Both the position numbers and the translations under genes were made by a program. A stretch of DNA of 28,831 bases from a virus, in IMG/VR virus record IMGVR_UViG_3300021599_001134, positions 1-28,831 of that record, one strand, 5' to 3'. Of the stretch, positions 17,817 to 25,353 are shown piece after piece (position 1 is the stretch's first letter; each line of letters begins with the position of its first letter). The notes under the pieces were generated by a model that worked only from the letters and a program-made list of their open reading frames with translations, made no database searches and was not told the origin of the DNA.

Positions 17817-18331
17817 ATTCTTGCAAATTCAAATCTACCATATTTAGATCCCCAAATTTGATGATGATGATTGGAACAAAATCCTTTATCAATTACGTAA
17901 TAAAAATCCTGTGTTAATTCAATTTGATTTTGAAGATAAGATTTTCTTCCTAACCAATCAACATGACAATCACACCCAGTTAGTCCACCTTTAAAAGAAG
18001 GACCATCTTGTGTCACAACAACGTCACAACCATTCTTCAATTTTAGCATACTTCTATCAATTTTGTCAAGGTCTTGACAGTTTTTAAATTGATTTTTATT
18101 CTCCACTTCGTAATTTAAAATACGAATTTGGTTTTCTTCTTGAATAGGTTCAAGAATAAACTGACGGTAAGGAGATCTTAGATTGTAATTGTATGCTTGT
18201 TCTCCATAGTAAAGTCCATCTCCAATATCAACATGAGTGATTCTAATGTAAGCAAATTTACTAGGGTTTTTAAATGCTTGAAGTTTGTTTTCAAACTTAC
18301 CAACTAATAGTGCTTTAAATTCTTCAATCAT
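17807..18331 (-). CDS. cpeT: CpeT/CpcT-like phycobiliprotein lyase family protein (174 aa)
   Basis: Member of the CpcT/CpeT family, which in cyanobacteria attaches or presents bilin chromophores to phycobiliproteins of the light-harvesting antenna. In cyanophages it is a known auxiliary metabolic gene, and a phage CpeT was reported to bind phycoerythrobilin without clear lyase activity. Family features seen: YYGEQAY (residues 41-47), SPYRQFIL (53-60), FKGGLTGC (113-120) and the C-terminal IWGSKYGRFEF (159-169), all in the expected order. The length is normal. I start at MIEEFKALLV (ATG at 18331). A start at 18370 adds 13 residues that overlap the upstream gene. The ATG overlaps the upstream stop (ATGATTGA), suggesting translational coupling. 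Its stop codon lies in the 5' end of tRNA-Thr. A direct effect on host pigments is inferred. Confidence 0.88.
   Translation of the reverse strand: MIEEFKALLVGKFENKLQAFKNPSKFAYIRITHVDIGDGLYYGEQAYNYNLRSPYRQFILEPIQEENQIRILNYEVENKNQFKNCQDLDKIDRSMLKLKNGCDVVVTQDGPSFKGGLTGCDCHVDWLGRKSYLQNQIELTQDFYYVIDKGFCSNHHHQIWGSKYGRFEFARMPE
18040..18069 (-). promoter_or_regulatory. Possible internal sigma-70 promoter inside cpeT
   Basis: TTGACA (18069-18064), an 18-nt spacer and TAAAAT (18045-18040) form a near-consensus host-type promoter inside cpeT that could drive tRNA-Thr and genes beyond. In AT-rich coding DNA this could be chance. Confidence 0.35.
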
Positions 18332-18596
18332 CTTTTGGTAATAGATCTGGATTATCAACTTCAAGTTCAAACATAAGAGGGTGAGCAGCTTCAGTCATCA
18401 GATAATTTGATGCCATGTAAAGACATTCATCATCATAATCACGATGATGAAGTGCTTCTGCTTGAACTGATGGATGATCTTGAACTATTTGGGGTAGTTC
18501 ATCAAAGGTATATGGGATACCTTGTATAAAATACATACGTACTACCTCTCCCATATAGAAGACATAGGATTGTGATAACGTATATTTGTATTTCAT
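18324..18596 (-). CDS. Hypothetical protein (90 aa) co-transcribed with cpeT
   Basis: The ATG at 18596 opens MKYKYTLSQSYVFYMGEVVR and the gene ends NPDLLPKDD. Later in-frame ATGs give MGEVVRMYFIQ and MYFIQGIPYTFDEL, and the last is also a sensible start. The upstream region GTGGATGTATC gives only a weak Shine-Dalgarno sequence, and that sequence is part of a stem-loop (18601-18627). The C-terminal half is acidic, with a His/Asp-rich patch (ALHHRDYDDECLYMA). No family recognised. Its last 8 nt contain the cpeT start, so the two are probably translated as a pair. A role in pigment metabolism would be a guess. Confidence 0.65.
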   Translation of the reverse strand: MKYKYTLSQSYVFYMGEVVRMYFIQGIPYTFDELPQIVQDHPSVQAEALHHRDYDDECLYMASNYLMTEAAHPLMFELEVDNPDLLPKDD

Positions 18597-18600
18597 GATA

Positions 18601-18627
18601 CATCCACTACGAAATATTTAGTGGATG
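18601..18627 (-). promoter_or_regulatory. Perfect 9-bp stem-loop before the 90-aa gene
   Basis: CATCCACTA pairs with TAGTGGATG around the loop AATATTTCG. It lies 2 nt after tRNA-Leu(UAA) and 4 nt before the ATG. The only Shine-Dalgarno-like bases (GGATG) are locked in the 3' arm, so the hairpin could reduce translation or mark where the tRNA is cut from the messenger. Confidence 0.55.
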
Positions 18628-18629
18628 AA

Positions 18630-18712
18630 TAGGGAGAGGGGGACTTGAACCCCCACGGGCAATGCCCAACAGATTTTAAGTCTGGTGTGTCTACCGATTC
18701 CACCACCTCCCC
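18630..18712 (-). tRNA. tRNA-Leu (UAA)
   Basis: The acceptor GGGGAGG pairs with TCTCCCT (two G-T pairs), with discriminator A. The anticodon loop CTTAAAA gives TAA, and the stem pairs CCAGA with TCTGT. A long class II variable arm (TGGGCATTGCCCG) and a T arm GGGGG TTCAAGT CCCCC are present. CCA is not encoded. Reads UUA, a leading leucine codon in AT-rich phage genes. Confidence 0.94.
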
Positions 18713-18725
18713 AGGTGATGAGACA

Positions 18726-18754
18726 ATCATAGCATAGTTTGCTGAGATTGTCAA
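18726..18754 (-). promoter_or_regulatory. Sigma-70 promoter for tRNA-Leu(UAA)
   Basis: TTGACA at 18754-18749, a 17-nt spacer, then TATGAT at 18731-18726. The expected start is near 18719, 7 nt before the tRNA 5' end. The -35 box begins 2 nt after the discriminator base of tRNA-Met, so the whole intergenic space is used by the promoter. It should also serve the 90-aa gene and cpeT. Confidence 0.8.
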
Positions 18755-18755
18755 G

Positions 18756-18828
18756 TGCAGGTTGTGGGGATCGAACCCACCTTAGCCGAATTATGAGTTC
18801 GGTGCTTTCGCCAGAGAGCTAAACCTGC
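18756..18828 (-). tRNA. tRNA-Met (CAU), elongator type
   Basis: The acceptor GCAGGTT/AACCTGC is perfect. The anticodon arm CCGAA CTCATAA TTCGG gives CAT, and the T arm is GTGGG TTCGATC CCCAC. The G1-C72 pair argues against an initiator. A CAU tRNA can also be tRNA-Ile2 after lysidine modification, but a tRNA-Ile(UAU) lies next to it, which makes Met the better call. CCA is not encoded. Confidence 0.88.
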
Positions 18829-18834
18829 AACAGG

Positions 18835-18906
18835 TAGGACCGCCGAGAATTGAACTCGGTTCTGCCGCTTATAAGGCGACGGCTTTAACCAATAAGCAAC
18901 GGTCCC
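18835..18906 (-). tRNA. tRNA-Ile (UAU)
   Basis: The acceptor GGGACCG/CGGTCCT pairs fully with one G-T. The D arm is GCTT ATTGGTTA AAGC, the anticodon arm GTCGC CTTATAA GCGGC gives TAT, and the T arm is CCGAG TTCAATT CTCGG. It reads AUA, which most bacteria decode with a lysidine-modified CAU tRNA. The next tRNA starts 6 nt after its discriminator. Confidence 0.9.
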
Positions 18907-18920
18907 ATGACCATGAACTT

Positions 18921-18950
18921 ATTGTATCATATTCGACCTGTTGCTGTCAA
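18921..18950 (-). promoter_or_regulatory. Sigma-70 promoter for the tRNA-Ile/tRNA-Met pair
   Basis: TTGACA at 18950-18945, an 18-nt spacer, then TACAAT at 18926-18921. The -35 box and spacer lie in the last codons of the 43-aa gene and the -10 box starts right at its stop. The expected start is near 18914, 8 nt before tRNA-Ile. Confidence 0.78.
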
Positions 18951-19058
18951 GCGGTTCTTCAAGGCTTGCCTACGCTTCCTGGCATCCCTCAACGCTTGTG
19001 GTTTGAGGTGCCTCTTCTGTTCTTTTTTACTGTGGTGTTGCCAATTTGGAACAGTCAT
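18927..19058 (-). CDS. Small very basic protein (43 aa)
   Basis: ATG at 19058, GAGGAAG Shine-Dalgarno at 19069-19063, and a consensus promoter about 20 nt further up, so this short frame is well supported. The product begins MTVPNWQHHSKKEQKRHLKP and ends RQALKNRLTATGRI. About 14 of its 43 residues are Lys or Arg, with few acidic ones, and the middle (QALRDARKRRQALKNR) is likely a basic helix. It would bind nucleic acid or an acidic host protein such as RNA polymerase or ribosomal components. No family is recognised. It is the first gene of the early-type island and its 3' end carries the promoter of the following tRNAs. Confidence 0.7.
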   Translation of the reverse strand: MTVPNWQHHSKKEQKRHLKPQALRDARKRRQALKNRLTATGRI

Positions 19059-19084
19059 TGGACTTCCTCGACCTGTGTTTATTT

Positions 19085-19113
19085 AGTATAGCACACGGTC
19101 TTGGTCTTGTCAA
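19085..19113 (-). promoter_or_regulatory. Strong sigma-70 promoter at the head of the tRNA island
   Basis: TTGACA at 19113-19108, a 17-nt spacer, then TATACT at 19090-19085: the -35 box is perfect, the spacing ideal, and the -10 box 5 of 6. The expected start is near 19078, 20 nt before the ATG of the 43-aa gene. This is the layout of an early phage promoter used by the unmodified host polymerase. Confidence 0.85.
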
Positions 19114-19118
19114 CCCCC

Positions 19119-20357
19119 CTAGTTTAGGTAGATCGCAGTGCCTTTTATCGAAACCTTCGCTGCTTCGGCAGTGACAGTAGAAGTTTCTCCATACTTTAAT
19201 TCTGCTTTGTCTGTTGCAGCAGTAACAGATGCACTCTCAGCAAAACTTATCTTAGCTTCTTTCTCTGTGATAGCTAGCTGTCCTAACTTTTTGCCGACTG
19301 ATGCTGCCAATTCTTTCTCTGTCAATTCAAGTTTACTTGCTTGCTTGGCAGTTTCCACTAGGAATCCATCAGTAGTAGTTTCAATCTTAACACCAGATCC
19401 AGAAGTAATTAGATAAGATGGAATTTCTTTAGCAGCTGCACCAACTTCAAGGATATATGTTTCTTTTTGTGCTGATGTTTTATTAATGCCATTGAAAATT
19501 TGCTTCGCTTTGCCTTCTACTTTGGTGGAATAATCTCCTTTTACGGTAGCAGCATAATCTTTATCGATTGCTAAGCTATAATTTCCATTAACAATTTGTT
19601 TGTAATCACCAGTAACACCAACTTCATAGTCACCATTAACAGTATATTTTATACTGCCTGGTGTTGATATTTCAGTAGATGCAGATGGATTGTATTGATC
19701 TACTTTATTTTCTCCAGATCCAGTGGAATATTCTCCACCAGATATATTTTTATTAAAGAATGCAGCATCAAGATTAAATTTACTACAATTTAAATTGATT
19801 GTACCACTTTTCTCTCCAGCTTGAATATTAATATCTTTACCAGATTTTAAATTCAAAGTGTTGAGAGCATTAAGTGTAATGTTGTCACCTTTAACAACAA
19901 CCTCACCACCAACTGATTCAAGAAGAATATCACCTTCAACTTTTAATGAGTATGCTGGAAGCTTTGATTCTTCTATGCCATCATTCTTAACTTCTTGTTT
20001 TGTGACGCCATCATCTTTTCTTCCTGTTACATGAGTTGAAACAGATCCAGTTCGCTGAACGATTGCTTCACTTTTTTGAATTAGTTTACCTCCACAACCA
20101 CCTTGAGATGGAGGACCAGCAGTAAAGATGAAGTTATTATTGTTGTCTACATGGAATGCCCATGATTTAGAAAAAATAGCAAAGCCATCTGATCCATCAG
20201 CAAATTTATAACTTGCAATAGATGCTTCACCAAATTCCATGAAAGCATCTATTACTGGACCACCATACTGTCCAGTAAATTCACCTTCACCTTTTGGTAC
20301 GTTACCTGATAGTTTTGTTGCTGTATCTTCCGATACTGGTTTATTAGTTAATGACAT
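19119..20357 (-). CDS. Baseplate central spike, gp5 C-terminal-like beta-helix (412 aa)
   Basis: The N-terminal part (to about residue 140) has FGEASIASYKFADGSDGFAI, typical of a domain that seats the spike on the hub. Residues about 145-200 contain stacked short beta repeats (GDILLESVGGEVVVKGDNIT, LNLKSGKDINIQAG). Residues about 235-285 show the octad pattern NGDYEVGVTGDYKQIVNGNY with period 8 and a recurring G-[DN]-Y, as in the T4 gp5 C-terminal triple beta-helix needle. It should trimerise below the hub and pierce the outer membrane. The ATG overlaps the hub gene stop (TAATG), so coupling is expected; a TTG 9 nt earlier is less likely. In T4 these parts are one protein with the hub; here they are two genes. 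Confidence 0.85.
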   Translation of the reverse strand: MSLTNKPVSEDTATKLSGNVPKGEGEFTGQYGGPVIDAFMEFGEASIASYKFADGSDGFAIFSKSWAFHVDNNNNFIFTAGPPSQGGCGGKLIQKSEAIVQRTGSVSTHVTGRKDDGVTKQEVKNDGIEESKLPAYSLKVEGDILLESVGGEVVVKGDNITLNALNTLNLKSGKDINIQAGEKSGTINLNCSKFNLDAAFFNKNISGGEYSTGSGENKVDQYNPSASTEISTPGSIKYTVNGDYEVGVTGDYKQIVNGNYSLAIDKDYAATVKGDYSTKVEGKAKQIFNGINKTSAQKETYILEVGAAAKEIPSYLITSGSGVKIETTTDGFLVETAKQASKLELTEKELAASVGKKLGQLAITEKEAKISFAESASVTAATDKAELKYGETSTVTAEAAKVSIKGTAIYLN

Positions 20358-23300
20358 TATGGGCAATCAATATACTTACCTGTTCCAATCTTAGCATATC
20401 CAATTCTTTCAAGTTCAAGTGGATCCTTACATACAATATTAGGTAGAACTCGTGCTCCACCGCCACCACCACCTTGTATTACGATGTTTGGAATCTCATA
20501 ATACTCTTTAGATCTATCTAGTATTCTAACACTAAAGACGTAACCATCATTATTTACCAAAGCTTCTGCAAGGTTTGGTTCTCCATTGATGAATACTTTA
20601 GGTGCAGATGTGTAATCTCTGCCTGGATTCAATAGTGTGAAGGAATCAATAACACAACGTAGATTTGGATCTGGTAGATTCTGCTTGTAATTTGTTCCTG
20701 TTTTAGTTATTCTTGCTTCTGTTACATATCCTTTATCATCCAATAAAGGAATAGCTCTTGATCCATATCCATTACCAGAAATAATTATAGTAGGTGGAGT
20801 CTGATAAGGACATCCTCTTTCTAAAATAGGAATACTAATAATAGATCCATTAGCATCTGTAATTGGTTCGCCAAATGTTGGTGGAGTTACACAAGGAACT
20901 GCAATATCTGGATCATCTTCAATTAACTCATCTAAATCTCCCTTGATTATAACCTGAGCTGATGCTCCAGTTCCATTCACACTGAATGTTAATGTTTCAT
21001 CTTTCTCAATAGAAAGATCTTCTTCAATGCCAACATAAACCTTTGCTTTATTGTCAAGAACAAGGAAAGATCCATACAAAGAACCACCAGTTATATCATT
21101 AGAAGTAATTGATTCTCCAAAGAGTGAGTATTGGAACTCAGTACCATCAGGAACATTAGTTGTTGTAATAGTATAAGTAATAGTTTCTCCTTCATCATAG
21201 TTTAATTTATCAGTAGTTACCAACACACTAATAACTTCTGGATCAATTAATGTTTCTTCTTCTGGAAGAACAATGACATCAGCAGAAGCAGTAGTATTAT
21301 CAATAGTAAATGTTAACAATTCAGTTTCTTCAATAGTACCATCTTTAGTTAATTGAACTTGTACTGTAGCAGTATTATTTTGTATTTCAAATTCACCAGT
21401 TAAACTATAGCCAATAATATCTAAACGATCAATGTCTCCCGATAAAGTATATGTTAACTTAGTATTGTCAGCAACGTTTGCAGTTGTGATTGTGTAAGTA
21501 ATCACATCTCCTTCTTCAGCTACAGTTCTATCTGCAACAACATCATAAGTCGGAATATCATCAGCTATAACAGCAACAGTTCTTGTGGCAGGAGTATTAA
21601 GTAAACTTAATATTAAAGTTTCTGTTGCTACATCAGCATCATCTACTGTAGTAAACTGTAAGGTAGCAGTATTATTTACAATCGTAACTTGACCAGTTAA
21701 TGGTTCAACAATGTCAGCACTATTAATTGTTCCAGTTACATCATAATTAAACACAGTATTGTTAGGAACATTTGTTGTGTTTATAGTAAATGTAATAACT
21801 TCACTGTTATAATAGTAAGCTTTGTCTGATGTAATTCTAAACGTTTGTCTTGATGGGACTGTAGATGGCAACAGTGGTAGCGGTTGAATAAATGTTGGTG
21901 TTGTTGTTTGTGGTGGAGAATTAGGAGGAGAACCAACTACTGGACCATAATTTTGATTATTAAAATCAGTAATACTACACTTGAAAGAGTTGCCATTTGG
22001 AAATCTAGGAGTAATTCCAGCTGGAGTTGATGCTGGTCTTAATACTAACTGAAAATCTTCTATTCCTTCTTTCTTTTTATCTCTAAATGTTCTTAATTGA
22101 ATTGTCTTGCTTCTTTCTCCTCTTGCAAATCCAACTGTACCAACAACAGCTCCGATATAATCTTCGCCATAGGTCGTAGTTAAATCAGTTATAGTATAAG
22201 ATAAACTAGAAGAGAACAATGTATTTCCTGATCTAGTTATTGTAAAAACAGCAAAGTTACCCTCAGTAACTGTAATGTCGGAAGAACTATATGAAATACT
22301 ATTAATAGTGCTTAGATTAATACCATTTGGTCCAGAACCAGCTGGACCGCTAGTTGTTCCTGGAATAGTAGAACCAGGAGCTGGTGTAAATACTCCACCA
22401 ACAGCAACAACATTGGTACTTCTAATTGTTGGAAACTTTTTAGAATCTGAGCACACAGAATCTCCAGCAAGTTCTCCATCTTCAATCTGTGAAATTAAAT
22501 CATCTAACCAATCTTGTGTCTCTTCACTATCACACTCGGTGCATTCTTTCTTTACCTTTTGGCAACTAGATGAAGGACCATCACAAGAGATACCAAGAAG
22601 ACCAAGAACAGTATTGATAGCAGAACCAATCAAGTTTAAAGGTGCAGCAGCAATGGATAAAATTGCTTGCAGTGGACCTAGTATATTTGAAATTAAGCTT
22701 TCGAGAAAAGAAACAATTTGATTAATGATTCCGTTCACTAAAGTATCTACCAAGCAAGTAGCAGCATTGAAAGCATCCATCAAGAATCCAAGTAGAAGAT
22801 CAGTCAACCACTGAGCAATTCTATCAGTAATATCTTCAATGCTACAGCCAAGCTCTCCTAATGTTTTATCTAAGAATTCTTGAATTGCTTTTAATCTTGA
22901 TTCTCTTTTTACAATAGGTTGGAAAGGTTCGATATCTAAGTTTGGTGCAACTGGACCTGTGTTTACATTACCCAATGCATCTGTTGCTGCTTTTTCTACC
23001 GTTAAAGCATTTTCAATTAAGAAATCTACACCTTGACGAATTAATTTAATTAGTTCTCCCTTTACTCTAGCAATAAAACTCTTGACTAATCTAATTGCTC
23101 TATTAGCATGATATCTACCAACATCTAGGTATCTAGTTAGTTCACCACTAACTTTACTTACATAGAAATCACCTAGTTGTCCACCAGATTGCTGGTTTGC
23201 TGCCAGCATATCACCTAAAATATTAGTAAGACCACCTTTAAGATCACTCTCGGTTCCACACTTAGGATCAGCAATCTCTACACAGATCTTAGCACCGTTT

Positions 23301-23905
23301 GGATTTGTTGCTGTGTTCTCTGCAAACAATGCATAGAAATTAGCAGCGTGCTTTTCTGGAACAGCATTAGCAGGTAATCCTGCTTGACCTATTGTTGTTG
23401 GTTTATCTCCTACAGTTTGTGCTGATGGTGTTCCGTTTGTTTTTTCTTCTTCTGGTAGAGGTTCGTGCTTATATGGATCTCTATCAGGTGAAAGGAATGT
23501 AGTAAATGATTTGCATGTTTCTCCTGGTGCTGGATCTTCCTCTACATTCTTGAGTAGTGTAGCACCAGCAGTGTGACCAACAGATCCCATGATAATAGGT
23601 TTCTGTTTATCATTATCAAGGTAGAATCCTACTACCCAGTTACCTTGATTGAGATTAACAGATGCTCCAGTGACACCACCATCAGACCATGGAGTAGTGA
23701 CAGGCATCATCACATTTGCCCATGGCAATTCTTCCGTTGGGGTAGCATCGCATGTCTTTAGATGTTGCCCAACAATTCTTACTCGATACCTACCAGAATT
23801 CTTTGGATCATCGTTCTTGTTGGTTTCAACTTGACCGATCCACCAATTGAATCCGTCAGCACCAATCTGATGAACAGGAAATAGTGATGATAATACTGGA
23901 TCCAT
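20357..23905 (-). CDS. gp5: Baseplate hub protein, gp5-like OB domain with Calx-beta and tandem beta repeats (1182 aa)
   Basis: Residues about 15-115 are a T4 gp5-type OB-fold (WWIGQVE, RYRVRIVGQH, LPWANVMMPVTTPW, QGNWVVGFYLD, QKPIIMGSVG). A helical, partly hydrophobic region (about 230-450: LTDLLLGFLMDAF, ILGPLQAILSIAAAPLNLIG) follows, where T4 would have its lysozyme; no lysozyme signature is seen. Then come a Calx-beta domain (about 538-648; ITVTEGNFAVFTITRSG), three tandem beta-sandwich units (from about 689, 786 and 893, each with [ED]xITYTI-like cores and a NNTATxQ strand), and a C-terminal part with GRDYTSAPKVFING-type repeats. The ATG lies 21 nt below a late promoter motif. The added domains may contact the host surface. 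Confidence 0.85.
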   Translation of the reverse strand: MDPVLSSLFPVHQIGADGFNWWIGQVETNKNDDPKNSGRYRVRIVGQHLKTCDATPTEELPWANVMMPVTTPWSDGGVTGASVNLNQGNWVVGFYLDNDKQKPIIMGSVGHTAGATLLKNVEEDPAPGETCKSFTTFLSPDRDPYKHEPLPEEEKTNGTPSAQTVGDKPTTIGQAGLPANAVPEKHAANFYALFAENTATNPNGAKICVEIADPKCGTESDLKGGLTNILGDMLAANQQSGGQLGDFYVSKVSGELTRYLDVGRYHANRAIRLVKSFIARVKGELIKLIRQGVDFLIENALTVEKAATDALGNVNTGPVAPNLDIEPFQPIVKRESRLKAIQEFLDKTLGELGCSIEDITDRIAQWLTDLLLGFLMDAFNAATCLVDTLVNGIINQIVSFLESLISNILGPLQAILSIAAAPLNLIGSAINTVLGLLGISCDGPSSSCQKVKKECTECDSEETQDWLDDLISQIEDGELAGDSVCSDSKKFPTIRSTNVVAVGGVFTPAPGSTIPGTTSGPAGSGPNGINLSTINSISYSSSDITVTEGNFAVFTITRSGNTLFSSSLSYTITDLTTTYGEDYIGAVVGTVGFARGERSKTIQLRTFRDKKKEGIEDFQLVLRPASTPAGITPRFPNGNSFKCSITDFNNQNYGPVVGSPPNSPPQTTTPTFIQPLPLLPSTVPSRQTFRITSDKAYYYNSEVITFTINTTNVPNNTVFNYDVTGTINSADIVEPLTGQVTIVNNTATLQFTTVDDADVATETLILSLLNTPATRTVAVIADDIPTYDVVADRTVAEEGDVITYTITTANVADNTKLTYTLSGDIDRLDIIGYSLTGEFEIQNNTATVQVQLTKDGTIEETELLTFTIDNTTASADVIVLPEEETLIDPEVISVLVTTDKLNYDEGETITYTITTTNVPDGTEFQYSLFGESITSNDITGGSLYGSFLVLDNKAKVYVGIEEDLSIEKDETLTFSVNGTGASAQVIIKGDLDELIEDDPDIAVPCVTPPTFGEPITDANGSIISIPILERGCPYQTPPTIIISGNGYGSRAIPLLDDKGYVTEARITKTGTNYKQNLPDPNLRCVIDSFTLLNPGRDYTSAPKVFINGEPNLAEALVNNDGYVFSVRILDRSKEYYEIPNIVIQGGGGGGARVLPNIVCKDPLELERIGYAKIGTGKYIDCP

Positions 23906-23925
23906 GCTAAAGTAGTTTTATTACC

Positions 23926-23933
23926 TATTTATT
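23926..23933 (-). promoter_or_regulatory. Late promoter motif AATAAATA before the gp5-like gene
   Basis: Matches NATAAATA, the late motif described for cyanophages and one base off the T4 core. It includes the stop codon of the upstream hub gene and lies 20 nt before the gp5-like ATG. It probably gives extra late transcripts for the hub and spike pair. Confidence 0.6.
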
Positions 23934-25353
23934 TAACCTTGGAAGCACTATCTTGTCTTCCATACGAATCTCTAATCAATACAAGATACGTCGTACATTT
24001 CTGATCCTTAGGATCAAACGCATGGTTGACTTCTGAAATTAGATATGTTCCACTGTGCTCATCATCATATAATTTCTGTGCTCTGTTGGCAGTTGGAATC
24101 TGGTTGGGGATAAGAATCTCAATCTTATCTCCAACCTTCAACTCTGGGTTGCCAGTAACAGTTAGATTTACTTTTTGATTCTCTAATGAATGGTATCTAG
24201 AAATTGACTGAGATATATAATACTTTTGAAAATCTGGAAAGCCAGATGTTTTTCCATTCGCTCCATCTCTCTCCTCAGGTGATGCTGTTTCTTCTCCATC
24301 GAACCATGTCTCATGATCGAGAAGAACACTCATGATTCTAGTTGGATACTTTGATAATTCTTTCTGACCATATGGCAATCCTTTTTGTGATCCCATATGA
24401 CCCATGTTTTCATACTCTTTTGCTAGTGAATAGACATACTCTTCATAGGCACCTGTACTATAATTATAGAAACAAATTAGTGATGAGAAAGCACCCATTC
24501 TAAGTTTGCTCATGACATCAATCTCATTATTGAAATCAATGTCTAAGATCTTTCTATCTGGTGTGCCACCTACATCTTTATTCTCTTGAACATAAGTTGC
24601 TACTGGTTTTTCTCCATTGAATTTATCTGATGAGCATAAGCCATCAACAGATCTGAAGAAGTATCCTTCTCTATTTTCATAGAAAAAGTATCCAGCAGTT
24701 CCACCAGCGGATGAGTAGTCCGCTTTGTCTGTTGCTGGAACATCAGATGCTCCTCCACTACCACTACCAGATTTTGCTGTAGCTGATTTACCCTTTGATT
24801 TTACTGATGTTCCCTCAGGAACTGCTTTAGTTTTGATCGAATTAATAATAGAGAAAGGTGTTTTCTTTCCTGGTTGGAATACCATATTGTATACAGATTT
24901 ATCAGTATAAATTTCTTTCTCGGTCTTCAAATATGACTGCAGTATTTCCTTCACGATAGCATCAGGTTTACCTCTTAGTGTCTTAGCAACTCTAACTCCT
25001 TCATTGAGTAGTGCTTCAGTAGAAATTAATCCTAATGAGTATGCTTGAAATCTATCAGCACCAAATCTATTATCTACTTTATATACTCTAAAAGAATACT
25101 CATAAGTTTTATTATTATATGCTTCTAAAGTTACCTCCACCTTTTCAAATCCTTGTATTGGTAATGAAGCAATTAAATTCTCTGCACTATCAACTAATAA
25201 TAATCGAGCAGATGTTGTTGGGTAGTGAATGTTCTCAAAGTAATCAAACTTAGAAACCATTTGAGTAATATCAAATGCTTTATTAGATTCAACCTGATAT
25301 ATTTTTACTTGCTTTAGTTTAAAACTAGAAGCGTATGGAAATTTGTTTGCCAT
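23929..25353 (-). CDS. Baseplate hub protein, gp27/gpD-like (474 aa)
   Basis: The N-terminal half (FKLKQVKIYQVESNKAFDIT, YPTTSARLLLVDSAENLI, YEYSFRVYKV) and the C-terminal part (VNLTVTGNPELKVGDKIEIL, GTYLISEVNHAFDPKD, YLVLIRDSYGR) follow the pattern of tail hub proteins of the T4 gp27 / gpD class, which form the ring that holds the spike. A Gly/Ser/Lys-rich linker (about residues 190-225) and an FFYENREGYFFRSVDGL segment lie between. It begins at a TAATG overlap with the upstream gene and is followed directly by the gp5-like gene, its natural partner. The fold assignment is by pattern and neighbourhood, not by a diagnostic motif. Confidence 0.75.
   Translation of the reverse strand: MANKFPYASSFKLKQVKIYQVESNKAFDITQMVSKFDYFENIHYPTTSARLLLVDSAENLIASLPIQGFEKVEVTLEAYNNKTYEYSFRVYKVDNRFGADRFQAYSLGLISTEALLNEGVRVAKTLRGKPDAIVKEILQSYLKTEKEIYTDKSVYNMVFQPGKKTPFSIINSIKTKAVPEGTSVKSKGKSATAKSGSGSGGASDVPATDKADYSSAGGTAGYFFYENREGYFFRSVDGLCSSDKFNGEKPVATYVQENKDVGGTPDRKILDIDFNNEIDVMSKLRMGAFSSLICFYNYSTGAYEEYVYSLAKEYENMGHMGSQKGLPYGQKELSKYPTRIMSVLLDHETWFDGEETASPEERDGANGKTSGFPDFQKYYISQSISRYHSLENQKVNLTVTGNPELKVGDKIEILIPNQIPTANRAQKLYDDEHSGTYLISEVNHAFDPKDQKCTTYLVLIRDSYGRQDSASKVK

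Noticed and set aside
19118-19140. Terminator after the spike gene
   Set aside because: The run of G after the stop has no pairing partner followed by T residues, so I see no intrinsic terminator there.
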